This document shows positions 54,696 through 63,624 of a stretch of 64,000 bases of DNA, in pieces. The notes below the pieces were generated by a model, which did not search any database, was not told the DNA's origin, and worked only from the letters and a program-made list of their open reading frames with translations. The stretch lies in the NCBI RefSeq assembly GCF_029846235.1, contig NZ_JARVWP010000011.1, positions 62,001 through 126,000 on the forward strand, written 5' to 3'. Positions within the stretch are counted from its first letter, which is position 1, and every line of letters starts with the position of its first letter. A program made the translations under genes and the position numbers. Source of the DNA: Bradyrhizobium sp. CER78 (lineage in GTDB: Bacteria; Pseudomonadota; Alphaproteobacteria; Rhizobiales; Xanthobacteraceae).

Positions 54696-54827
54696 GCTAT
54701 GCAGTTTCGGCAAAAGGGTGAGGGGCCGTTGGCCGCGTGCCGTGAAAAGCCCCTCGCGGTCGCACCGAAACCGATCCTGCGTCCATTGGTCCGCGACCAT
54801 AGCTCGCGCTTGCCGAATTTGCATAGC
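54696..54827. repeat. TATGCA inverted-repeat element
   Basis: The left end GCTATGCAGTTTCGGCAA and the right end, read on the other strand, GCTATGCAAATTCGGCAA, form inverted repeats around a unique 96-base interior. It lies about 217 bases before the DUF1254 gene. Confidence 0.6.
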
Positions 54828-55043
54828 GGGCCGCCAAGTTCTCCGTAAGTTGGTAAGGCGACGAGGAGTGGCTCGTATGCCAGCTCGCTCAACATGGCAG
54901 GGGAGGCATTTGATGCAAAGGCGATCGACCCAGAGCTCGTGGGCGCCGATGAAGCACGAGCTTTTGCGGTAGGATACTGGAAGTTGTATCGTCGCCACTC
55001 GCCAATCGTTTGAAGTTGTTTCATCAGGTATCAGGAGAACAAA

Positions 55044-56471
55044 ATGGAGATCACTCGTCGTAATCTTGCGTTGGGAGGCATGGGCCTGCTGGCAGGTGCG
55101 GCTGCAACACGATCAGCCCTTGCGCAGGATTCCTTCTTTGGCGTGAGGGAGGGCCTCGAGGATTTTTGGCTCGCGAGCGACGCCTACGTTTTCGGCTATC
55201 CGTTGGTGACGATGGAGATGACCCGCCGGGTTCTCACCAACGTCGCCGAGCCCGCGGAAACGAAGGCGCCGATGGGGCAGATCATCAAGATGCGCCAATA
55301 TCCGGATGCCTCATTCAAGGACGTCACGGCACCGAACGCGGACACGCTCTACACGACTTCCTTTTTTGATGTCGGGAAAGAACCGTGGGTCCTCAGCATC
55401 CCGGACATGAAGGGGCGTTATTTCCTGATGCCGATGCTGGACGGCTGGACTACGGTGTTCCAAGTGCCGGGCAAGCGTACCACCGGCACCGGAGCACAGA
55501 CCTACGCGATCACCGGTCCTGGCTGGAAAGGCACACTGCCAGATGGCGTGAAGGAGTACAGGTCGCAGACCAACATCGTGTGGTTGCTTGGCCGCATCTA
55601 TTGCACCGGCACGCCGGAGGACTACGCCGCCGTCCACAAGCTGCAGGACGAGTGCAAGCTCGTTCCGCTCAGCGAATATGGCAAGCCGTACACACCACCT
55701 GCGGGCAAGGTCGATCCCTCGATCGACATGAAGACGGCTGTCCGCGAACAGGTCAATCGCATGGACACGGTGTCGTATTTCAAGCTGCTCTGCGAGCTCA
55801 TGAAAACCAATCCGCCAAATGAAGCGGACGCCCCACAGCTTGCCAAATTTGCCCGCATCGGCATCGTCCCCGGACAGGATTTTGACGAGAGCAAGCTCAA
55901 GGCGGACTTCATTAAGCGTGTACCGGAGGTGTCGTTCGACAGGATCATGATCCAGTTCAAGGTCAACAAGGCCGTCAAGAACGAGAACGGCTTTGACTTC
56001 ACGACCAGAACCGGCATCTACGGCACCGACTATCTGATGCGGGCCCTTATCACCGCGATCGGGCTCGGCGCCAATCGTCCGCAGGATGCGGTCTATCCGA
56101 CCTCGCAAAAGGACGCGGATGGCCGCAAGTACAATGGCGCAAACAAGTACGTCATGCGATTTCCCAAGGGGCATCTGCCCCCGGCGGAAGGCTTCTGGTC
56201 GCTCACGATGTACAACAGCGGCTACTTTTTTGTGAACAATCCGCTCAATCGCTACTCGATCAGTGCGCGGCAAGACCTGAAGCAAAATCCGGATGGCTCA
56301 ACCGACCTCTACCTCCAGAAGGACTCCCCTGGTAAGGACAAGGAGTCGAACTGGCTTCCCGCGCCTGAAGGAGATTTCATCCTCATGCTGCGCATGTACT
56401 GGCCGCAAGAAGCCGATCCGTCGATCATCAACGGCACATGGACGGTTCCCCCCGCCAAGAAGGTCAGTTGA
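55044..56471 (+). CDS. DUF1254-domain secreted protein
   Basis: A 475-residue protein with a twin-arginine signal (EITRRNLALGGMGLLAG). The DUF1254/DUF1214 framework is visible in AYVFGYPLVTMEMTRRVLTN, APNADTLYTTSFFDVGKEPW, YFLMPMLDGWTTVFQVPGK, and the C-terminal FWSLTMYNSGYFFVNNPLNR. Such proteins are exported and of uncertain enzymatic role. It stands as a single gene downstream of a TATGCA element and before a terminator-like hairpin. Confidence 0.85.
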   Translation: MEITRRNLALGGMGLLAGAAATRSALAQDSFFGVREGLEDFWLASDAYVFGYPLVTMEMTRRVLTNVAEPAETKAPMGQIIKMRQYPDASFKDVTAPNADTLYTTSFFDVGKEPWVLSIPDMKGRYFLMPMLDGWTTVFQVPGKRTTGTGAQTYAITGPGWKGTLPDGVKEYRSQTNIVWLLGRIYCTGTPEDYAAVHKLQDECKLVPLSEYGKPYTPPAGKVDPSIDMKTAVREQVNRMDTVSYFKLLCELMKTNPPNEADAPQLAKFARIGIVPGQDFDESKLKADFIKRVPEVSFDRIMIQFKVNKAVKNENGFDFTTRTGIYGTDYLMRALITAIGLGANRPQDAVYPTSQKDADGRKYNGANKYVMRFPKGHLPPAEGFWSLTMYNSGYFFVNNPLNRYSISARQDLKQNPDGSTDLYLQKDSPGKDKESNWLPAPEGDFILMLRMYWPQEADPSIINGTWTVPPAKKVS

Positions 56472-56486
56472 AAAAGAACTTGAACT

Positions 56487-56514
56487 CGTGCCGGCCCTCG
56501 AGTGGGCCGGCACG
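56487..56514 (+). terminator. hairpin after DUF1254
   Basis: CGTGCCGGCCC and GGGCCGGCACG form a perfect 11-base stem with a six-base loop 16 bases past the DUF1254 stop. No T run follows. Confidence 0.5.
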
Positions 56515-57017
56515 GGCCAAGCCTTCCGGCTTGCGTTGCGCCGCTGCTCGATCATGCGGGCGGCACAAATTGCTTCGATGCGCGCAAAATTGGGTGTGAT
56601 GTGCCTTGTTGATCCCTGGCAAGAGCAGCCGCCTATAGGCGGGGGGACAACAAGGCGCGGACCCGGCTTCCATTTAGAGCCTCCGTCATGGCCATGGCGA
56701 TTGTCATGACGTCACTATCATCCGCGACCGTCCACGCGACGAAGGTAGCGTTTCTTATTGACTTTCCGGCCGTTTCAGCAGCCCCGCAGCGACCCCTCAG
56801 GTCCCCGGCCGGTCGATGGCGGAAGTTTGTTATCACACCAGCGGGAACGCTTTCTGCACTAAAGCGGCCGCCAGCGAGATCCAGGTTGGCAGATTCCCTG
56901 CCCACGGGTGAAGGCCGATCTGAATCTCCGTTTGAACGCGCAGGCGGATCTCGTGCTCATCAATCCCGACTACGCGTTCGCGACGAGATCTATTGAGTTG
57001 TCTTGCCAGACCTGGTG
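56515..57017. other. intergenic stretch
   Basis: About 500 bases with no recognised gene. A plus-strand frame near 56925-56990 (LNAQADLVLINPDYAFATRS) looks protein-like but has no visible start or family. Confidence 0.4.
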
Positions 57018-58097
57018 CTATCTGTGCTTTACCTGAGCCGAAGCTGATCGTTGCTCGTCCGGCAGTCTTTGCTCGATCATCGTCATAACATCGGTGATGT
57101 CGTCAAAGGCCCGGCTATGCGCATTGTCGCCGGATGTCCTCAGCTTGGTGAGATCGAACACGGCGATATTGTCGCGCGCGAGCGCGCTGCGGTACGGCTC
57201 TTCGTGGACGTTCACGTCGCCCATCCGCGGAATGCCGCCCCAGATGATTTTCGAGACGTCGAGTGCCGTGTCATCGCGTGATACGAACAACTCGATGCGT
57301 GGCCGATATGGACCCATCCGCTGGATTTCGCTGCGAAAGACATCGACGTCGATGTCCGGGGCAACGAGGAGCGCGTTTTTCAACTTGTTGGAGCGATCGC
57401 GGTTCGTCACCGCTGCCATTTCAATGGAGCGGGCCCTCAATGCCTCCAGCGTGACCCAGTTGCCCATGGAGTGCGCGACGATGTTGATCTCAGCCACGTT
57501 GGGATCCCGTGAGAGCGTCGCCAGCAATTGTTCCAACGCATCGCGCGAATAGTTGGCGCTCTCGCGGTCATAGGTGTAGGCAGACAATGCCACTTCGCCA
57601 CGGGATGGCCATGTAAAGAGAACTGGGACAGCCTGCGACTTCGAGTCGTGGACGATCTGCGCAAACCGGAACACGGCTTCGTCGAACCGGTTGTTGAATC
57701 CGTGGACGAAGACGAGAACCCTTCTTGGGCCGGCCTGCGTCGCCCGGGCGATTGCTGAGCTGAACTCTACCTTGTCGATGTAACTCGCGGCCGTCGTCAC
57801 GAATTCGCGCTGGGGATTTCCCGGCGCTGATGCCGGCCATTGGACCTGCCCGACCGTCCGCGCCGCATCCGGCGGAATCGAGATTGTGACGGTGGCGTAG
57901 GAAACCTTGCTCGCGCGTTCACCGCTGAACATCATTCCCGGGTTGTCGGGGACAGCCTGCCTGGTCGTCGCCACAAGAATCGGCACTTGCGTCGCGCCGT
58001 CCGCGGTGACGTCGACCGGCGTCATCATCTTGTCGGGGGGGCTGGCGCACGCGCCGCAGGTCAATGCTAGTGCCGTCAGGATCAGAGAGCGCAACAT
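57018..58097 (-). CDS. lipoprotein-type alpha/beta hydrolase (DUF900-like)
   Basis: A 359-residue hydrolase with a short signal and Cys near residue 17 (LALTCGACASPPDKM), suggesting a lipoprotein although the residue before the usual Gly-Ala pair is unusual. The DUF900 framework includes GPRRVLVFVHGFNNRFDEAV and the Ser nucleophile in NIVAHSMGNWVTLEAL, with later Asp and His in the C-terminal half. Family members are outer-membrane or periplasmic esterases. It is divergent from the 58654 gene, with a TATGCA element between. Confidence 0.83.
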   Translation of the reverse strand: MLRSLILTALALTCGACASPPDKMMTPVDVTADGATQVPILVATTRQAVPDNPGMMFSGERASKVSYATVTISIPPDAARTVGQVQWPASAPGNPQREFVTTAASYIDKVEFSSAIARATQAGPRRVLVFVHGFNNRFDEAVFRFAQIVHDSKSQAVPVLFTWPSRGEVALSAYTYDRESANYSRDALEQLLATLSRDPNVAEINIVAHSMGNWVTLEALRARSIEMAAVTNRDRSNKLKNALLVAPDIDVDVFRSEIQRMGPYRPRIELFVSRDDTALDVSKIIWGGIPRMGDVNVHEEPYRSALARDNIAVFDLTKLRTSGDNAHSRAFDDITDVMTMIEQRLPDEQRSASAQVKHR

Positions 58098-58653
58098 GGT
58101 CCAATAACTCTGCGAGGTGGCGATGACCTGGCGGCGCCGGCGCGGCTTTCGTCCACCGCGAGAATCCCATCAAGCCCAAACCTTACGCGAGGCCGAGCGC
58201 CGGCAGGAGGCTGGTGCATGTCGACCAGTGACTGCGTCAGATCGGTGATGGTGCCGGCATCGACGCTCAATCCTTGCGCTGGGCTGGTCAGGAGGATGTC
58301 CCCTTCAGCAATACCAGCTGGCAGAGCGCTGGCCTATGCAAAATCTGACACTTTGGACTACGGTTACGTTGAAAGATGTCGAAGGCTAACGTGGTGGATC
58401 AATCCGCGCCTGGCCGTCGTCGTGCAGGCTCGTCGAGGACGGTTATTGTCTGACCGTACATAGGAAGCACTGAGAGAGTTCGTCCACGCCGCCGAGCGCA
58501 GGTCTGAAACTGCATAGTCATCACTGCGAACCACGTTTATCCTTTGCATGGTTTGTAGCGCATCAACCGAGCATCGACCTCATGGGCGTCGTCCGACCAA
58601 ATTCGGTCAGGTCGTGAGCTATCAGTCGTTTTTCAGATCGCAAGGAGGATATC
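58098..58653. other. divergent promoter region
   Basis: About 560 bases between two diverging genes, holding a TATGCA inverted-repeat element (58334-58517). A minus-strand frame (MSVDAGTITDLTQSLVDMHQ) at 58082-58270 overlaps the lipoprotein start and is probably chance. Confidence 0.45.
58334..58517. repeat. TATGCA inverted-repeat element
   Basis: CTATGCAAAATCTGA at the left and, read on the other strand, CTATGCAGTTTCAGA at the right, face each other. It lies in the region between the divergent lipoprotein and TAT-protein genes. Its interior differs from the 63365 copy. Confidence 0.55.
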
Positions 58654-59184
58654 ATGGCCACGAGACGTAAATTTCTCGCCGGCGCGGCGGTGGCCACGTC
58701 GGCGCTGGCCTCGACAAAATGGAATCGCGCCAGGGCCGCGGGAGAAGCGCCCAAGATGGGTGAGTTTCTGTTTGTTCAGACCTCGAAAGGCATGACTTTC
58801 GACAAGGGTTCGAGCAAGCTGACGCTGACCGGCATAAGTCCGATAACGGTTTACTTTACCGATCGTCCTGAACGGATTGCGGGCAATATGAAGACTGCGG
58901 CATTCATTCCCTTCTGGAGCGAAGGAAAGGATAGCTTCAAATCAGATCCGCCCAACGCAGATATTTCGTTGCTCGAAAACGGAGCACTCACGCAAATCAT
59001 AGCCGAACTGCAAGAGCCGGCGCTGAACGGTGACGATCTTAGCTACACGATCAAGGTTCTCAAGGGTGAGGTTCCAGTGAAAGCCAACGACGTATCGGTG
59101 TTCATCGACATCATCGGGCGGCCATTGACACCGATGTCATTCGCCGGCGTCGGTCGACGCTCCTATCGAAGGGCTTACTGGTAA
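58654..59184 (+). CDS. exported hypothetical protein with twin-arginine signal
   Basis: A 176-residue protein that begins MATRRKFLAGAAVATSALAS, a twin-arginine signal, with AGGAGG eight bases before the ATG. The mature part (MGEFLFVQTSKGMTFDKGSS, LTLTGISPITVYFTDRPERI) is a compact beta-rich domain without a recognised family motif. It lies 205 bases before the LssY_C gene. Both may be controlled with the neighbouring DUF1254 gene through the repeated TATGCA motifs, though this is inferred. Confidence 0.75.
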   Translation: MATRRKFLAGAAVATSALASTKWNRARAAGEAPKMGEFLFVQTSKGMTFDKGSSKLTLTGISPITVYFTDRPERIAGNMKTAAFIPFWSEGKDSFKSDPPNADISLLENGALTQIIAELQEPALNGDDLSYTIKVLKGEVPVKANDVSVFIDIIGRPLTPMSFAGVGRRSYRRAYW

Positions 59185-59389
59185 GCTTGGCAGAGCGCCG
59201 ATTCGGCGAGGACTGGCAGCAGGAACGACCTTGCCGGCAAGATGCCGGCAGGGTTTGCGGACCTGTAAGGATCCCTGCTGATCGCATCCACCAGCAACAA
59301 GGGGTCGTCCGCCAGTTGAGGCACGAGCGTCCCCCGGCCGGAGGCTGCAGAACGAGCTATCGCAACCGACTGGGCGGTGGTGGCGATAC

Positions 59390-60196
59390 ATGACGCAGAT
59401 TGCAGGCAGGCGACGACGGTGGATCATTCTTGTGGGCGGCGCGCTGATCGCCTACCTCCTGCTGGCCTATATCGTGCTGCCTGCGTTATGGAGCCATCAC
59501 GAGCGCGAGCCGGGCGTTGCCGGCCTGCCCATGGTCACGCGTACCGGTGACGGTATTCCAGGCGATGCGCTCAATGTCGGACTTGTTGGCAGCAGGAACG
59601 ACGTCCTTCGCGCGATGCACTCTGCCGGCTGGTATCCGGCCGATCCGATCACGTTACGGACAAGCATCGAGATCGTTGGCAGCGTGGTGCTTGATCGGCC
59701 ATATCACGACGCGCCCGTCAGTCCGCTCTACTACGAAGGAAAGAAGGAACAACTCGCCTTCGAGAAGCCCGAGGGCAATAGTGCCGACCGACGGCACCAC
59801 GTCCGCTTTTGGCAAGTCCTCGACAAGGGAACGGAAGGCCGTCCGGTTTGGCTCGGTTCAGTAACCTTCGACCGCGGGGTCGGCTTGAGCCATGACACCG
59901 GGCAGGTGACGCATCACATTGCTCCCGATGTCGATGCCGAGCGTGACGGGTTGATGCGCGATCTGCGTGACGCCGGCATGGTTCAATACTTCTTCCAGAT
60001 TTCTGGAACGGGTCCGACACTCTTTGGCCGAAATGGCGAAGGCGATCCCTACTATACGGACGGCGAGATCGATGTTGCCACCCTCGTGGTCGAGGGCATC
60101 AGGCAAGCCCAGCCGGCGCCCACGCTGTCGCCGCCGGCGCTGATCGCGCTGAAGGACCAAATCTGGCATGGCGTCCGCAACGCGATCAGCCAATAG
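59390..60196 (+). CDS. LssY_C-domain membrane-anchored protein
   Basis: A 268-residue protein with one N-terminal membrane helix (WIILVGGALIAYLLLAYIVL). The LssY C-terminal domain follows: DALNVGLVGSRNDVLRAMHS, AGWYPADPITLRTSIEIVGS, RHHVRFWQVLDKGTEGRPVW and VTHHIAPDVDAERD. The domain is found in membrane proteins of envelope modification systems. No enzymatic residues can be named. It stands downstream of the TAT-signal protein and converges with an AraC gene. Confidence 0.82.
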   Translation: MTQIAGRRRRWIILVGGALIAYLLLAYIVLPALWSHHEREPGVAGLPMVTRTGDGIPGDALNVGLVGSRNDVLRAMHSAGWYPADPITLRTSIEIVGSVVLDRPYHDAPVSPLYYEGKKEQLAFEKPEGNSADRRHHVRFWQVLDKGTEGRPVWLGSVTFDRGVGLSHDTGQVTHHIAPDVDAERDGLMRDLRDAGMVQYFFQISGTGPTLFGRNGEGDPYYTDGEIDVATLVVEGIRQAQPAPTLSPPALIALKDQIWHGVRNAISQ

Positions 60197-60325
60197 CGAG
60201 GATCGCTGGACCAACTCGTCACCCGCTCTCGTCGTCGCGACTAGCTGCGTCGGGGTGGGCCAAAGCCGGTCGAAGATCTGACTTCTGGCCCAACCCGCCA
60301 ATCGTTGTTTCCGTGATCACCCCAG

Positions 60326-60363
60326 TTGTCCATCTCGGACAATTCGTCCTCGCGCTCCGCCTG
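60326..60363 (-). pseudogene. remnant of a TAXI gene C-terminus
   Basis: On the minus strand the bases encode QAEREDELSEMD, close to the QREDELSDIED stretch near the C-terminus of the TAXI protein at 52804. Only about 38 bases remain, 30 bases past the AraC stop. In the other copy of this block the TAXI gene is intact and the AraC gene is broken. Confidence 0.5.
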
Positions 60364-60392
60364 TTGTCCTCGAGCAGCTCTCCGGAACACAG

Positions 60393-61334
60393 CTAAGCCT
60401 TGCGCTGAAGCGTCGTCAGCGGCGCTTCTCCGAAAGCAGCACGGTACGTCGCAGCAAAGCGTCCGAGCTCGAAGAATTGATGCTCCCGCGCGATGCTGGC
60501 GACGCTCGCGCTGGAGGCATCGGCGTGCCGTAGCGCGGCGCGAGCCTTATTCAGCCTGCGCAACAGGAGGTATCGCATCGGACTTACGCCGAGAATCTCG
60601 TGACAGCACATCCGCAATGTGCGTTCGGCCACGCCGATTTCGGCACAAAGATCGGGCAACGTGATCTTCCGGTTGACGGATTTGCGCAGCGCTGCTTCGA
60701 AACGGGTCATCAAGGCTGTGTGGTCGGAGCGGGGCCTGGACCTGTCTTCCGTCCGGTCGCCGGTGAGGCAATGGATCACGGCATGAATCGTGTCCTGTTC
60801 GAGCGCCCTTGCCACTTCGGGCTGCTCAATCAGTTTGTTTGCAGGAGCCGCCAGGTGACAGGCGTGTTGGAACAGCTGCTGAAAACGGGACAAGTCCGCA
60901 CGGGAAGGGCGAAGTAGTCTGGTGGAGCGCGGGGGCAAGATTGGCTCGCCGGTCAATGCCGCACCACTCTTTGCAAGCTGCTCCATGGGTAAAGATATCA
61001 GGCCCCATTGGCATTTGCCGTTCGATCGCTGATGCATCCGCTGGCCGGGGCCGTGAAGGGCGATCTGGTCGCTTTGGAAGGCCAGCCCGTCGCATTCCAG
61101 GCTCACCCGGCCAACTGGAAAGGACAAAAAGACCTTGTCGGCTGCAAGCGAAATGCAGGCAATGCGCGGCAGCAATTCGCGTAGCCGCATGACGACGAGA
61201 TGGTCCAGTTTCAGCCGCAGCAACTCCGCTTCGAAATCCCCAGGACCGGTTATGGTGAGATTGACACCGATATCGCCAAAGCCGGCTTCGCAGGCTCCGG
61301 GATCGTCAAATCTTGAAATGGAGCGTTCAGCCAT
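60393..61334 (-). CDS. AraC-family regulator
   Basis: A 313-residue AraC regulator. The N-terminal sensing part includes LAADKVFLSFPVGRVSLECD; the C-terminal pair of helix-turn-helix motifs is DLCAEIGVAERTLRMCCHEI and SVASIAREHQFFELGRFAAT. The ATG at 61334 has GAGG four bases away; an ATG at 61349 is an alternative. A decayed copy lies at 54130-54450. TATGCA motifs lie in its own upstream region and before several neighbours, making it a candidate to bind them. Confidence 0.83.
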   Translation of the reverse strand: MAERSISRFDDPGACEAGFGDIGVNLTITGPGDFEAELLRLKLDHLVVMRLRELLPRIACISLAADKVFLSFPVGRVSLECDGLAFQSDQIALHGPGQRMHQRSNGKCQWGLISLPMEQLAKSGAALTGEPILPPRSTRLLRPSRADLSRFQQLFQHACHLAAPANKLIEQPEVARALEQDTIHAVIHCLTGDRTEDRSRPRSDHTALMTRFEAALRKSVNRKITLPDLCAEIGVAERTLRMCCHEILGVSPMRYLLLRRLNKARAALRHADASSASVASIAREHQFFELGRFAATYRAAFGEAPLTTLQRKA

Positions 61335-61429
61335 ATCCCCTCGTCCCATCGGACGGGCGGATGGCTCTTGCGACCATTGATGCCCATGGGGCCCGTCGAT
61401 GAGGCACCATCAGGCAATCGACAGGGGTC

Positions 61430-61440
61430 GACTATGCAAT
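61430..61440. promoter_or_regulatory. single TATGCA motif upstream of the AraC gene
   Basis: GACTATGCAAT is identical to the left end of the element at 63365. No facing copy was found nearby. It lies about 100 bases before the AraC start at 61334. Confidence 0.35.
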
Positions 61441-61555
61441 TCCTGCGCCATGAGACAAAAGGGCGCTTCAAAGAGCGGAAGGATATTTCGATCGGAAGCT
61501 GCGCTGGTGCAATCGGCCGGTCGATTTGCGCGCTCGGGTAAAGCAAATGCTGCGA

Positions 61556-62575
61556 CTAGTGAAGCCGTCCCACGAAGACTTCGGTTGGCAGTGTCGTGGG
61601 CCGAATGAGGCGGACATCGGGATCCTGCGCGGGCCGTCGCAGTGTTTCCGAGGGTAGCTCTCCAAACAGCGTGCGGTAGGCGACCGAGAAGCGCCCGAGT
61701 TCCCAGAACCCGTAATTGGTCACGATATGGGTGACGGTCGCCTTGGATGCGTCAGCGCGCAGCAGCGCGCGCCGGACCAGATACATTCTTCGCATCGTGA
61801 GATAGCGGATCGGAGCCATGCCGAGATGTTCCTCGCAAGCCGATCGCAGCGTTCGCTCGGAAACGTCGGTCGCAGCGCAGAGTTCGGTCAGATAGATGGC
61901 ACGGTCCGAGTTTTCAGCTAGATAATGCTCGAGCCGCGCGATGATCGCATCGTGGCGCCGCCTGCCAGCGGTGGTCTCGACGCCGGCGCCTTCGGCAAGG
62001 CATCGAACCATCAGATAAGACATTTGTTGTTCGAACCCTCGACGTAGCTCCGGCGATTCTAGAGCGTCCGGCGTCGTACGGGCTAACTCGCCAACGGTTT
62101 GGTGCATCTTCAATAGGCGCGACATCAACTCCGGGCGGGGCCGAACCACGCGCGTTGCCAGCTGCTTTTCCAGAAAGTCAGCTCCAACGACGGTCGCCAG
62201 CGCTGCACTCAGTTCATCCTCGGGGAGCGACATTCCACAATAGCGATGGTTGGCGCCGGTGCGCTGGTGCTGCAACACGTCGAGCTTGTCGATGACGATA
62301 TCGCCCGGCGCGACGTCCATGCCGCAGTGCTGAATCGAGGGGCCTTCCAACTGCGGCAGAAAGCTGATGGATCTGCGACCGGGCCGAACGGCAAATCTAG
62401 CGATTTGAGGCAGATTCACCTCGTACCGGCTCATCCAAAGCCGATCCAAACCAATCTGCTCAATCTTCAGATCGAGCTGGCCACGCTTCGTCGGAAATAC
62501 GTTGGTCTCCATTCCTTGAACGGCACTCGGGCAAAGCAGCGGATCCTCGATCCTCATCCTTCTAACCCAAAACAC
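61556..62575 (-). CDS. AraC-family regulator (second)
   Basis: A 339-residue AraC regulator with the C-terminal helix-turn-helix pair ELCAATDVSERTLRSACEEH and TVTHIVTNYGFWELGRFSVA, and an N-terminal cupin-like part (FLPQLEGPSIQHCGMDVAPG). It starts with GTG at 62575, with GGAGG about eight bases upstream. It is a distant paralogue of the neighbouring AraC gene in the same direction. Its targets are not known. Confidence 0.84.
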   Translation of the reverse strand: MFWVRRMRIEDPLLCPSAVQGMETNVFPTKRGQLDLKIEQIGLDRLWMSRYEVNLPQIARFAVRPGRRSISFLPQLEGPSIQHCGMDVAPGDIVIDKLDVLQHQRTGANHRYCGMSLPEDELSAALATVVGADFLEKQLATRVVRPRPELMSRLLKMHQTVGELARTTPDALESPELRRGFEQQMSYLMVRCLAEGAGVETTAGRRRHDAIIARLEHYLAENSDRAIYLTELCAATDVSERTLRSACEEHLGMAPIRYLTMRRMYLVRRALLRADASKATVTHIVTNYGFWELGRFSVAYRTLFGELPSETLRRPAQDPDVRLIRPTTLPTEVFVGRLH

Positions 62576-62781
62576 TTCGGATACCTCCGCAACATTTGGA
62601 TGCCTGAGAGAGATCGCTCGAACGAAACATCGTCTTCTAAAATGTAGGTTGAAATCCTATCGCATACAACGTCCGTTCAATGAAGTCATTTTTTGAAAAA
62701 GGGCAGTCGTGTCTCATGTTGGCGCATCCAGCTCCCGACTTGGTCTGGGCCATCACGAGGAATGATGGACAAATAGAGCGC

Positions 62782-63264
62782 TCAGACGTTTGAATTTTGA
62801 AACGGGTCATTTTGCCGCGGGCTTCGGCTTGGTTTGTGATGACTGAGATCATGCAGCGACAGGCGGGCCTCGCGGACCAGATCCACCAGCGAAAGGGTGA
62901 AGAAGCTCAGTGCAATGACAAAGAGCAGGGCAACCCCGTACTCATGCTGAAACTGGAAGAAGGCGGAGACGAACGCCAGGATCACCAGGAGCGACGTGAC
63001 AATCGCGCTGATCGTCGAAAGAACGATCGCCTTGTTCAAAAGCACCGCTCGGCGCCTGAGGTGCGGCATGTCGGGGTGCGTTGGGGAAATGTCGACGTCG
63101 ATTGTAGCGTGCAGTGCCTGTAGCCTGTCGACAATGCGGTTCATCCGCCCGATCAAAACCGAAACGAAAGCTGCAACTGCGCCAAGGAGAAATGCTGGTG
63201 CCGTCACCTGCGAAATGACCTGCGACAGGTGCGCGGCGGTCGGTGTGTCGATCAGCATCTGCAT
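62782..63264 (-). CDS. DUF2721 membrane protein
   Basis: A 160-residue membrane protein with three hydrophobic helices: VTAPAFLLGAVAAFVSVLIG, the middle STISAIVTSLLVILAFVSAF, and VALLFVIALSFFTLSLVDLV. This is the usual DUF2721 layout, with the charged GRMNRIVDRLQALH between the first and second helices. Function is unknown. A decayed 5' end of a second copy lies at 54520-54579. Confidence 0.85.
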   Translation of the reverse strand: MQMLIDTPTAAHLSQVISQVTAPAFLLGAVAAFVSVLIGRMNRIVDRLQALHATIDVDISPTHPDMPHLRRRAVLLNKAIVLSTISAIVTSLLVILAFVSAFFQFQHEYGVALLFVIALSFFTLSLVDLVREARLSLHDLSHHKPSRSPRQNDPFQNSNV

Positions 63265-63364
63265 CCTTTTCTCCGTTAACCAGGTACGCGCGTCCCGAAT
63301 CTCAGGCGCAGTCGGGGTGAAATGCCCGGATTGGAAAATCGGCTAGCGCGCGCTTTCAACGATC

Positions 63365-63539
63365 GACTATGCAATTTTTGGCAGAGCAACCACTGGTTTG
63401 TCCAGCCTCGTCGTTCCCGCCTACGCCGGGCGGACGCGCGCAAGGGTAAAGCGGCTCGGCTATGGGCCGCCCCGTTGTTCAGCCGCCGAGGTGCGATTTT
63501 TCGCTCACGGCGGGTTCGGCCTGCCGATTTTGCATAGTC
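63365..63539. repeat. TATGCA inverted-repeat element, full copy
   Basis: GACTATGCAATTTTTGGCAG at the left and, read on the other strand, GACTATGCAAAATCGGCAG at the right, face each other 175 bases apart. It matches the truncated copy at 52334 in the interior. It sits between the divergent DUF2721 and DUF992 genes. Confidence 0.65.
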
Positions 63540-63624
63540 TCGTCGGCCCCGCGCATGCTCGTCTACGAAAAGCAGAAGGCGGTTCGGGACTAGCGCCTGC
63601 CCGCGATCAACGAGGTTTTGCGAG

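Noticed and set aside
55311..56285. 324-codon minus-strand frame opposite DUF1254
   Set aside because: The plus-strand protein has a clear TAT signal and DUF1254 motifs. The opposite frame has no domain.
58082..58270. Small minus-strand frame whose stop overlaps the lipoprotein start
   Set aside because: It has no recognised domain, and its overlap with the next gene could be chance. The lipoprotein start has its own sequence context.
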